Below, one piece after another: positions 1 to 7,600 of a stretch of 9,679 bases of DNA (its first letter is position 1; the number at the start of each line of letters is the position of its first letter). A program made the translations under genes and the position numbers. The notes below the pieces were generated by a model that saw only the letters and a list, made by a program, of their open reading frames with translations, was not told where the DNA came from and made no database searches. Source of the stretch: Clostridiaceae bacterium (lineage in GTDB: Bacteria > Bacillota > Clostridia > DSM-8532); the NCBI GenBank assembly GCA_012842645.1, contig DUSJ01000021.1, positions 1-9,679 of the forward strand, read 5' to 3'.

Positions 1-1
1 G

Positions 2-2407
2 GAAGAGTCAAGGAACAAATATAAACCATACCTCTTCATCGCGGGAATGGACGGTCGGTTTGCCAGCACAATGCCAGTGAAACTGACAACCGGAAGACTT
101 CCTGAGAATCCATCCGAAATAATACTTCCCGCGCACCTTGAAACCAACGGTGGGGTAAAATACTCAGCAGGTGATGTGCTGGAACTGGATATCGGCATTA
201 GGGAATATGACGGCGCTTGCCTGGACCAGAACGTGCCGCTGATGGGTCCGGACGGCGGTGAAAGTGAACGCTTTACAGTAAAAGAGCGGAGGATCTACAC
301 CGTTGTGGGATTTTATGAACGTCCAAGCTTTGAACCGTTCTCTGCGCCAGGGTATACAGCCCTCACCATCGATGATGGCGAAAAGACATATACCTATGAT
401 GTGTATCTGAAAGTAAGGCATCCCAGGGAATTATATGATTTCATGGATGAAACTTTTTACGGGTACAAACGTACAATTAACAACGATTATCTGAGCTTAT
501 TCGGCATATCGAACATGGGAAGCTTCCTTGGCGTATTTTACGGCCTTGGCGCAATCCTGATAGGAATCATAATGTTTGGTTCCATATCGCTGATATATAA
601 CGCGTTTTCCATATCGGTAAGCGAGAGGACGAAACAGTTCGGGATCCTGTCCTCCGTCGGGGCTACCAAAAGGCAGTTAATGAGAGGAGTGCTGTTCGAA
701 GCTTTTACGTTAAGCACAGCAGGGATCCCTCTCGGAATACTTGCAGGGATACTGGGTATTGGTGTCACTTTCAAGTTTACAGAAGGATTGTTCAGTTCTT
801 TATTAGGTGGCAGTACGAAAGCGGTATTGCATTTGCATGTCACATGGCAGGCCATTGTCATAGCGGCTGTAATTGGTTTTGTAACCGTTCTTATCTCCGC
901 GTACATTCCTGCCAGGAGGGCAAAAAACGTATCAGCTATAGACGCGATCAGGATGACCCGGGATGTAAGAATCGAAGCCAGAAAGGTCAGGACCTCGGGG
1001 CTTATTTATAAACTGTTTGGCTTTGAAGGGATGCTTGCCCGGAAAAACTTCAAGCGCAACCGGAAAAAATACCGGGCAACAGTTGTTTCGCTTTTTATAA
1101 GCATAGTCCTGTTTGTTTCCGCATCCAGCTTTTCCTCCTATCTTAAGAAGGGTACAGGAGCTGTGATTGATCCGGCCGAGTACGATATAATTTTTACCTA
1201 CACGCCTGATACTGCCGAGAAATATACTCTTAACGAAATCTTTGACAGCCTCAGTAATGTAAACGGTGTAACTGAAAGCGGATATGCGGTCATGAACTCT
1301 CTTTACCACCCTGAGATTGATGCAGGGAACCTGAGCGATGAGTATTTGGAGTTTTCGAGAAAGTCTTACAATCAGGACCTGAAAGAAGGAGAGTATACCT
1401 ATATCAATGTGATGCAGTATTTCATAAATGATGAGGTTTTTAGAAGATTTCTTGAGGAAAACTCTATGGACATTGACTTTATTATGGACCCAAACAATCC
1501 CCGGCCTGTAGTATATGATTATGTAAAACTGTTTCATTATCAAGAAGAAAAATATTACACTATGGAACTTATTAAGAAAGACGTTAAAACTATCAATATG
1601 AGAAAAATGGCCAGTATGGACGGGTTGTTCTTTAGCAGGGAAGAAGAAAAAAATGGCCGGACCCAATACATTTACACGGACGATTACGGAAACGAAATGG
1701 AATTTCCGGCCCAGAAGGCACTTATGGATCATTCAATTGAGGTTGGAGCCTTGACAGCCAAAAAACCCTTTATGGTCGTCACAAACCAGGGAAGACATAT
1801 TTCACTGCTTTATCCATACAGTGCGGCCCATAAGGTGTTGGGAGAAGATTTCGGATATTCAACCGTGCAAATGTTTTTTAAGACTAAAAATCACAGCGCA
1901 GTTTATGAAAAAATGCTGAAAGTTTTAAGCACTATGGGACTTGGAACAGGTGAGCTGTATGATTATGCTGAATCACTGGAATCTTCCAGGGCGATTATAA
2001 CCGTGATCGATGTTTTCTCGTACGGATTCATTGTGCTGATATCCCTGATCGCGGCTGCCAACGTATTCAACACCATATCAACCAATATAGGCCTTCGCCG
2101 GCGGGAATTCGCCATGCTGAAGTCTATCGGCATGACACAGAAAATGTTCAATAAGATGATGAACTACGAATGCCTGCTCTATGGCATAAAAGGTCTGCTC
2201 TATGGCCTTCCTGTATCCATCGGGGTGACATACCTGATATATCAGAGCATAAAAAGCGGCCTTGAAACCACATTCTTTATCCCGTGGTACAGCATTGCCA
2301 TCGCGGTGGGCAGCGTCTTCCTGGTCGTGTTTGCGACCATGTTATACTCCATGGACAAGATCAGGAAGGACAATCCCATAGACGCGCTGAAGGAAGAGAA
2401 CCTGTAA
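2..2407 (+). CDS. FtsX/MacB-family ABC transporter permease, 5'-partial
   Basis: Membrane permease subunit of an ABC transporter with two FtsX-type domains; it needs a separate ATPase, which is not in the window. The reading frame is open to the left edge (801 visible codons). The ATG at 47 has no ribosome binding site and sits inside conserved-looking periplasmic-domain sequence, so it is not the start; an N-terminal transmembrane helix and part of the first MacB-like extracellular domain are probably missing. Visible order: rest of the first extracellular domain (to about nt 510); FtsX domain 1 with membrane segments near 515-605, 703-768 and 844-909 and the cytoplasmic coupling stretch SERTKQFGILSSVGA; a fourth segment near 1079-1144; a second extracellular domain of about 280 residues; FtsX domain 2 with segments near 1990-2070, 2176-2243 and 2286-2353 and the matching stretch RRREFAMLKSIGMT. 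Both halves close with an IDA(I/L)-type motif. The substrate cannot be told; antimicrobial peptide or lipid/lipoprotein export are family possibilities. Confidence 0.9.
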   Translation, partial: EESRNKYKPYLFIAGMDGRFASTMPVKLTTGRLPENPSEIILPAHLETNGGVKYSAGDVLELDIGIREYDGACLDQNVPLMGPDGGESERFTVKERRIYTVVGFYERPSFEPFSAPGYTALTIDDGEKTYTYDVYLKVRHPRELYDFMDETFYGYKRTINNDYLSLFGISNMGSFLGVFYGLGAILIGIIMFGSISLIYNAFSISVSERTKQFGILSSVGATKRQLMRGVLFEAFTLSTAGIPLGILAGILGIGVTFKFTEGLFSSLLGGSTKAVLHLHVTWQAIVIAAVIGFVTVLISAYIPARRAKNVSAIDAIRMTRDVRIEARKVRTSGLIYKLFGFEGMLARKNFKRNRKKYRATVVSLFISIVLFVSASSFSSYLKKGTGAVIDPAEYDIIFTYTPDTAEKYTLNEIFDSLSNVNGVTESGYAVMNSLYHPEIDAGNLSDEYLEFSRKSYNQDLKEGEYTYINVMQYFINDEVFRRFLEENSMDIDFIMDPNNPRPVVYDYVKLFHYQEEKYYTMELIKKDVKTINMRKMASMDGLFFSREEEKNGRTQYIYTDDYGNEMEFPAQKALMDHSIEVGALTAKKPFMVVTNQGRHISLLYPYSAAHKVLGEDFGYSTVQMFFKTKNHSAVYEKMLKVLSTMGLGTGELYDYAESLESSRAIITVIDVFSYGFIVLISLIAAANVFNTISTNIGLRRREFAMLKSIGMTQKMFNKMMNYECLLYGIKGLLYGLPVSIGVTYLIYQSIKSGLETTFFIPWYSIAIAVGSVFLVVFATMLYSMDKIRKDNPIDALKEENL

Positions 2408-2431
2408 ACATATAAATTCATGGAAATAATA

Positions 2432-2459
2432 AGTAGCCCACCCTTAGTGCTGGGCTACT
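2432..2459. terminator. Hairpin, probable (bidirectional) terminator between convergent genes
   Basis: Perfect 9-bp inverted repeat AGTAGCCCA / TGGGCTACT with a 10-nt loop, 24 nt after the permease stop codon. On the plus strand it is followed by ACTACTG rather than a T run. On the minus strand it is followed by TATTATTTCC, a looser T-rich tract, so it fits best as the terminator of the converging aldo/keto reductase gene and may stop permease transcripts too. Calling it a terminator is inference from position and structure. Confidence 0.6.
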
Positions 2460-2490
2460 ACTACTGCCGATATAACGATAGGAAACATAT

Positions 2491-2513
2491 AGGGGCGAGC
2501 ATTGCTCGCCCCT
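2491..2513. repeat. GC-rich palindromic hairpin, candidate dispersed repeat
   Basis: A perfect 10-bp inverted repeat, arms AGGGGCGAGC and GCTCGCCCCT, with only the three bases ATT between them. Neither side carries a proper T run (plus side TCTGAAT, minus side ATATGTTTCC), so it is a poor classical terminator although it could still slow polymerase. From memory, short palindromes beginning GTAGGGGCGA or TAGGGGCGA are scattered in many copies through Clostridia and other Firmicute genomes; this one matches that look. Only one copy lies in the window, so its repeat nature is inference. Confidence 0.5.
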
Positions 2514-2561
2514 TCTGAATGAGAATGTAAACTTCACGGAAAGCGGTAATCCCGCACGAGA

Positions 2562-3722
2562 TTATTCTTTTGGTTTCAATTCCTCTTTTATGATTTTCAG
2601 CGTTTCTATGATTGGCAGGTGCTGAGGACATGCGCCTTCGCACTGACCGCATTCCACGCAATTGGCGGTGTCGCTGCCTTTTTCAACCATTTCCTTGTAA
2701 TTCCTGCGCGCTTTGCTCCCTGAATCCGCGTTGGCTGAATGGAAGTAGTTATATATACTGAAGCATTCGGGAATGTCCACTCCATTGGGGCAGGGCATGC
2801 AGTATCTGCATCCCGTGCAGCCGATCTGCTTCATGGATTTCCATTCATTGGCCAGATCGGTTATGAAATCAACTTCCTCCCTGCTCAATGTGTTGGGGGC
2901 CATATCGGGTGAACTGCAAAGTTTTATGTTCTCTTCCAGCTGTTCAAACGTGCTCATGCCCGAAAGGATCACGGAGACTCCGGGCAGGTTTGCAAGCCAG
3001 CGCAGAGCCCATTCAACAGGCTTGCGCCTGACAGGATACGATTCCATTTTCCTGAGAATGGAGTCCGGAAGACCGGTTGCAAGACGCCCGCCGCGCAGCG
3101 GCTCCATGATAACCACTCCGATATTCTTTGACACGGCTTTTTCAAGCCCTTTCAGCCCGGCCTGGTAATCGGTGTCAAGGTAATTCAGCTGGATCTGGCA
3201 GAAATCCCAGTCATATGTGTCAAGAATGTCGGCAAAAACCTCATAGTCATCATGGAAGCTGAAGCCGGCATATCTTATCTTTCCTGCCTTTTTGGCTTCC
3301 ATGAATTTTTCCCACAGTCCGAACTTCCTGAACTTTTCCCAGCCGCTTTTATCAAGCGCATGCTGCAGGTAAAAATCTATATGATCCGTCTGGAGCTTTT
3401 CAAGCTGCTTATCAAGATAACGGTCCCAGTCCCCGGGCTTTTTTATCAGCCATGTCGGGTTTTTTGTCGCCAGCATGACCTTTTCCCGGTAACCGTCTTT
3501 CAATGCCCGGCCTACCACTGTTTCCGACTGCCCTCCATGATAAGGCCAGGCAGTGTCAATATAATTGATGCCATTGTCTATCGCATGACGGATCAGCCTG
3601 ACAGATTCTTTGGTGTCTATGCGGCTTTTCCCGTTTTTCCCTTGTTTTACCGGCATGCGCATGATTCCGTAACCCAGCACTGAAGGTTCAAGGTTCAGTT
3701 TGCCAAAATGACGATACTGCAT
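2562..3722 (-). CDS. Aldo/keto reductase with C-terminal 2x[4Fe-4S] ferredoxin-type domain
   Basis: Predicted cytoplasmic oxidoreductase of 386 residues, of the COG1453-like class in which an NAD(P)H-dependent aldo/keto reductase barrel is fused to a ferredoxin-like tail. The barrel fills about residues 1-290 and carries the family tetrad: D56 and Y61 (IDTAWPYH), K87 (LATK) and H121 (LQHAL). A later stretch (GVSVILSGMST) matches the cofactor-binding end of the barrel. The tail has CX2CX2CX2CP at C302, C305, C308, C311 and CX2CX2CX3CP at C355, C358, C361, C365, enough for two [4Fe-4S] clusters, with C320 between them. This suggests electron exchange with ferredoxin or a similar carrier; the substrate is unknown. 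The ATG is fixed by an AAAGGAG ribosome binding site 6 nt upstream (plus coordinates 3729-3735). It is transcribed alone, convergent with the permease and divergent from the addBA operon. The fold is secure; the physiological role is not. Confidence 0.95.
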   Translation of the reverse strand: MQYRHFGKLNLEPSVLGYGIMRMPVKQGKNGKSRIDTKESVRLIRHAIDNGINYIDTAWPYHGGQSETVVGRALKDGYREKVMLATKNPTWLIKKPGDWDRYLDKQLEKLQTDHIDFYLQHALDKSGWEKFRKFGLWEKFMEAKKAGKIRYAGFSFHDDYEVFADILDTYDWDFCQIQLNYLDTDYQAGLKGLEKAVSKNIGVVIMEPLRGGRLATGLPDSILRKMESYPVRRKPVEWALRWLANLPGVSVILSGMSTFEQLEENIKLCSSPDMAPNTLSREEVDFITDLANEWKSMKQIGCTGCRYCMPCPNGVDIPECFSIYNYFHSANADSGSKARRNYKEMVEKGSDTANCVECGQCEGACPQHLPIIETLKIIKEELKPKE

Positions 3723-3765
3723 GTTTCTCTCCTTTGCTATCTTAAAGTGATGTCACGACGAATAA

Positions 3766-3795
3766 ATTATATAACATCCGTATAGGCGCCTTCAA
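3766..3795 (-). promoter_or_regulatory. Candidate sigma-A-type promoter of the aldo/keto reductase gene
   Basis: Read on the minus strand: a perfect -10 TATAAT (plus coordinates 3766-3771) preceded by TTGAAG (3790-3795; four of six bases of TTGACA) with an 18-nt spacer. Transcription would start near 3759, giving a leader of about 36 nt that contains the AAAGGAG ribosome binding site. No operator-like dyad is evident between it and the start codon. Confidence 0.6.
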
Positions 3796-3913
3796 TCGTT
3801 ACCAGCAATCATTCCTCGTATTGATGCCCGTCATACTGTGCGGAATCCTTTTCCCTATAAATGGGCGTGCCTGCATGCGTTTTAAGCGGAGCACGGATAG
3901 CGGAGCGATAAAT

Positions 3914-3930
3914 CGCTGCAGGCTGCAGCG
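3914..3930. repeat. Short perfect inverted repeat (hairpin)
   Basis: CGCTGCAG and CTGCAGCG (8 bp each) separated by a single G; as an RNA this would form a 6-bp stem with a 5-nt loop. It overlaps a second, mutually exclusive small dyad AGCGAT / ATCGCT at 3904-3917. No T run follows, so it is not a convincing terminator. It lies upstream of the predicted start of the operon transcript, so it may be a protein-binding site or part of a repeat element. Confidence 0.45.
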
Positions 3931-3936
3931 ACTGTA

Positions 3937-3969
3937 CACATATGTGCCAATAGAACCGTCCCCGTGACA
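3937..3969. repeat. Candidate dispersed-repeat remnant (GGGGACGGTTCTATTG motif)
   Basis: The perfect palindrome CACATATGTG (3937-3946) abuts the 16-base motif which on the minus strand reads GGGGACGGTTCTATTG (plus 3948-3963), followed on the plus side by GTGACA (3964-3969). I recall near-identical GGGGACGGTTCT motifs flanked by GTCAC/GTGCC-type ends as high-copy, noncoding repeats in Clostridia and other bacteria, often near small Y1-type transposases. No transposase is present here. The match is from memory and only one copy is visible. Confidence 0.45.
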
Positions 3970-3992
3970 ACATACTCCCGGCGTGATATTTT
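3964..3992 (+). promoter_or_regulatory. Weak candidate promoter of the kinase-addB-addA operon
   Basis: GTGACA (3964-3969; five of six bases of TTGACA), a 17-nt spacer, and TATTTT (3987-3992; four of six bases of TATAAT). Transcription would start near 3999 and leave a leader of about 34 nt before the GTG start. The -35 hexamer is the outer edge of the repeat-like motif just upstream. Position and spacing are good, the -10 is weak. Confidence 0.35.
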
Positions 3993-4033
3993 ATTATTAG
4001 GGCAAAAATAACGAATCAGCAGAGGATAGCATT

Positions 4034-4618
4034 GTGGTAGTAAAAAAGTACTTCAGCGAAATACTTGAAAGGATAGATGATCTGCTTACAAAGGGCAGTT
4101 CTTCCGTTATCGTGGCCATCGACGGCAACAGCGGAGCCGGCAAGAGCGTTCTTGCGGACTGGATCGGAAAGCAGAGGGATTGCAACATCTTCCATATGGA
4201 TCATTTTTTCCTTACTCCCGAATTACGGACAAAAGAGAGACTTTCCGAGCCCGGAGGCAATATCCATTATGAGAGGTTCAGGGATGAAGTCGCGGCAGGT
4301 CTCAAAAGCGGCAGGGAATTTCAATACCGCGTATTCAACTGCAGCAGAATGGACTTTGAGGAAGAGCCAGTGAGGGTGACACCCAAAAGGCTCAACATCG
4401 TTGAAGGGGTTTACAGCATGCACCCCACGCTCATGGAAATGTATGACCTGAAAATCTTCCTTGGAATCGACAAGGAAGAACAGGGAAGAAGGATTATGGA
4501 AAGATCGGGTCCTGTGCTGTATAAAAAATTTATGGACCTATGGATCCCAATGGAAGACAAATATTTCGAGACTTTTAAAATAAAAGAAAAATGCGATTTG
4601 GTATATACGGGAGACTGA
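4034..4618 (+). CDS. Uridine kinase-like P-loop kinase (PRK/Udk superfamily)
   Basis: A cytoplasmic 194-residue protein predicted to phosphorylate a nucleoside or another small molecule using a nucleoside triphosphate. A Walker A loop, GNSGAGKS, spans residues 31-38 after the hydrophobic strand VIVAID. HMDHFFL (D56) is in the position of the catalytic/substrate aspartate of uridine kinases, NIHYERF (76-82) resembles their substrate-binding segment, and LNIVEGVYSMHP (E124) fits the strand with the second acidic residue. The length is close to the usual 200-210 residues, so it appears intact. The start is GTG at 4034, supported by AGAGGA at 4021-4026; an in-frame stop at 3998 leaves no upstream ATG. 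The stop is 1 nt before the addB ATG, implying co-transcription and probable translational coupling. Whether the substrate is uridine is not shown: in-family assignments outside true Udk are often wrong, so no symbol is given. Confidence 0.88.
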   Translation: MVVKKYFSEILERIDDLLTKGSSSVIVAIDGNSGAGKSVLADWIGKQRDCNIFHMDHFFLTPELRTKERLSEPGGNIHYERFRDEVAAGLKSGREFQYRVFNCSRMDFEEEPVRVTPKRLNIVEGVYSMHPTLMEMYDLKIFLGIDKEEQGRRIMERSGPVLYKKFMDLWIPMEDKYFETFKIKEKCDLVYTGD

Positions 4619-4619
4619 C

Positions 4620-7600
4620 ATGGGCTTAAGGGCAGTTTACGGCCGCGCAGGAAGCGGCAAGACTCACCTTTTCCTGGATGAAATAAAGGAACAGATCAGA
4701 AAGGGAGCCGAACATCCGCTTATCCTTCTCGTGCCCGAGCAATTCTCGTTCCAGGCTGAAAAAAGCCTTATATCGGCCGTCGGGACCGGCGGGATCATAA
4801 AAGCCGAAGTCTTAAGTTTTCAAAGAATGGCATACAGGATATTCAACGAGGAGGGCGGTATTACATATCCTCACATACATCCTGCCGGAAAATCTATGAT
4901 AATATACAGGATCCTGGACAGGCTGAAGGACAGCCTCAGGATTTTTTCCGGGGCATGCGAACAGGACGGATTCGTCAGCACCGTTTCCTCCCTGATAACC
5001 GAGTTCAAAAGGTACAGTGTCACGCCTGAGCGCCTTAAGCAGGCAGGAGACGAACTGCCCGAAGGGGACATGCTCAGGGAAAAACTCTATGAACTCAGCC
5101 TTATCTTCGGCGATTTTGAATCTGTTCTTTCTGAACGGTACAGGGATTCCGACGACGATCTTACCCTGGCGGCAAAAAAACTGTCAGGATCAAGACTGTA
5201 TGATGGCGCTGATATATGGATAGACGGTTTCAACAGCTTTACGCCCCAGGAATACAAAATGATTGGCGAACTTATGAAAAAGGCCCGGAACGTGAGTGTC
5301 AGCCTGTGCTGCGATTCCCTTAAAAATGAGGTTATCGGGGAAACCGATGTGTTTTCGCCTGTAAAACATACATGGAAAAAGCTCGCAGCCATTGCGAAGA
5401 CCAACGGTGTTGATGTTCAGGAGTCCGTTTTCGCAGGCGATGAGCTTTACCGTTTCCGGGAAAGCCCCGAACTCCGCCATCTCGAGAAGAATTACTACTC
5501 GTTCCCCTTTGAGGTGTATAATAAAAAAACCAGGGACATATCCCTGTTCTCGGCAATGAACATATACACCGAGGTGGAATCGGCAGCCTGCGAGATAGTC
5601 AGGCTCTGCAGGGACGAAGGTCTGCGCTTCCGCGATATAGCAGTAGTTACGAGAAATCTTCCTGCTTATGAAAAGTTCATAGAGATAATCTTCTCCGAGT
5701 ATGAAATCCCTTACAATATCGACCGGAAAACCGATATCAGCAACCATCCCCTTGTAAGGCTCATCCTGTCGATGATGGATATCTTCATTGAAAACTGGTC
5801 CTATGAGAGTGTTTTTCGTTACCTGAAAACAGGTCTGACAAAAATAAACCCGGGTGACATAGACAAGCTTGAAAATTACGTGCTGGCCTGCGGCATCCGC
5901 GGCAGCAAATGGCTTGATGAAAAGCCCTGGGATATGAGCACGGAACTGATTCCCGATGACAGGGATTCAGAAGAAGAGAGAAAATTCCTTGATGAAATAA
6001 ACGGTATACGCATCAAGGTGATAGAACCCCTGGCCAGGTTCAGGAACAGGACCAAAGGGAAGCATACGGCGCGGGAATTCTGCGAGAGCCTTTTCGATTT
6101 TCTCTGCGAGCTTGACATACCAGGTGCCATTGAAGAATGGATAGCCAGGTTCAGGCAAAGGGGCGAACTGGCTGCTGCCAGCGAATACTCTCAGGTATGG
6201 AACACTGTGACGGAACTTCTTGACCAGACAGTCGAAGTTATGGGCGATGAGACTTTCGGAATAGAGCGCTTCAGCAGTATACTGAAAATCGGTCTGGGAG
6301 AATACAGCATCGGAACCATACCGGCAGCGCTGGACCGGGTCTTCGTGGGAAGCGCCGAAAGGTCACGGAGCCACGAGGTCAAAGCCTTGTTCCTTCTTGG
6401 GGTCAATGACGGAATTTTCCCTTCTGCAGCCATGAAGGAGGGTATCCTGTCGGACCAGGACCGTTCTGTCCTTAACGGACTGGGTATCGAGCTTGCCGGA
6501 GACACGAGGACACAGGCTTTCGACGAGCAGTTCCTTGTTTACAGGACCCTGACCCTCACCAGCCGTTACCTGAGGATAAGCTGGCCCATAGCCGACCAGG
6601 AAGGCAGGTCCATGAGACCGTCTGTAATAGTGTCCCGGATAAAAAAGATATTCCCTGAAGTCAGACGGGACAGCGATATTATACCCAGGCTCCCCGACGA
6701 GTTCGACATGGAATGGGTATCAAGGCCCCGCCCCGCGTTCAGGAAGGTAGTTTCCGCTATCAGGCAGAAATCCGACGGGAAAGAGATAAACCCTGCCTGG
6801 AAGATTGTCTACAGGTGGTTCAAAGATAATGATGAATGGAAGGAAAAGTGCGGTGCGATAAAATCAGCTTTCGCCTACAGGAACGAAGCAGAAAAAATAA
6901 GCGATGAAAAAGTAAGGCTCCTGTACGGCGAACCGGTCCTGTCAAGCGTGTCCAGGCTTGAAAAATATACTTCCTGTCCATTCGCCTTTTATGTCCAGTA
7001 TGGTTTGGGAGCAAAAGAACGAAAAATTTTCCGGCTGGCTCCTCCTGACATTGGGACTTTCATGCACGCAGTCATTGAAAGGTTCTCAAAAATGGTCATA
7101 AAGGGAGACGTGACCTGGCGCACTTTCGACAGGGAATGGTGCAGGGACCGGGTATCAGAAATAGTTGACGAGATGCTCGAGAAAATGCAGGGCAGGGGTC
7201 TTGCGGCGTCGAAACGCTATACAGCGCTGGCTGCAAGGCTAAAGAGGGTCGTGACCAGGACGGTCTGGCTGATCGCCGAGTATATCAGGAGAAGCAGTTT
7301 TGAACCTGTCGATTACGAGGTCGGTTTCGGAGAGGGGGAAAAATATCCTCCCATTGTCATCGAACTGGATTCGGGCAAAAGAATAGTGCTCAGGGGCAGG
7401 ATCGACAGGATTGACGAGCTTAAGACAGGTGACGGGAAATACCTCAGCATCATCGATTATAAATCAGGAACAAAGGATTTCAGACTGTCCGACCTGTACT
7501 ATGGCCTGCAGATACAGCTCATAACATACATGGACGCCATTTGGGAGAGCGAAGAAAAGAAAGCGGACATCCCTGTTTACCCCGGCGGCATGCTTTACTT

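Larger units (their letters stand above)
3723..4033. other. Divergent intergenic region, no gene seen
   Basis: This 311-nt stretch separates the reductase from the kinase-addBA operon. The left part (to about 3800) holds the reductase ribosome binding site and promoter. The middle (about 3800-3880) shows nothing I can name. The right part holds an 8-bp direct repeat AGCGGAGC (3885-3892 and 3899-3906), a hairpin (3914-3930), a 10-bp palindrome CACATATGTG (3937-3946), a repeat-like motif (3948-3963), then an AT-rich run leading to the kinase start. The density of small dyads suggests the remains of a repeat or mobile element, or a regulatory region; no coding sequence with a ribosome binding site is visible on either strand. 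Confidence 0.6.

Noticed and set aside
47..49. ATG at 47 as the start of the permease
   Set aside because: The frame is open back to base 2, no ribosome binding site precedes the ATG, and the upstream codons read as continuous extracellular-domain sequence; the gene is cut by the window edge.
932..1732. 266-codon open frame on the minus strand
   Set aside because: It lies wholly within the permease coding sequence in antisense, has no recognisable domain and no credible ribosome binding site; a shadow frame.
2773..3683. Plus-strand open frames opposite the aldo/keto reductase
   Set aside because: The minus-strand protein has a full catalytic tetrad and Fe-S motifs; the plus-strand frames show no motifs.
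3723..4033. Riboswitch, T-box or small RNA gene in the divergent intergenic region
   Set aside because: I saw no conserved riboswitch core, T-box motif or terminator-with-T-run after the hairpins; the predicted operon leader is only about 34 nt.
4077..4373. 98-codon plus-strand frame inside the kinase gene
   Set aside because: It overlaps the kinase in another frame, whose Walker A and other motifs prove the kinase frame is the real one.
4609..4622. Possible frameshift fusion between the kinase and AddB
   Set aside because: The kinase stop, a 1-nt gap, a clear ribosome binding site and a normal AddB N-terminus with its Walker A at residues 8-15 indicate two separate coupled genes.
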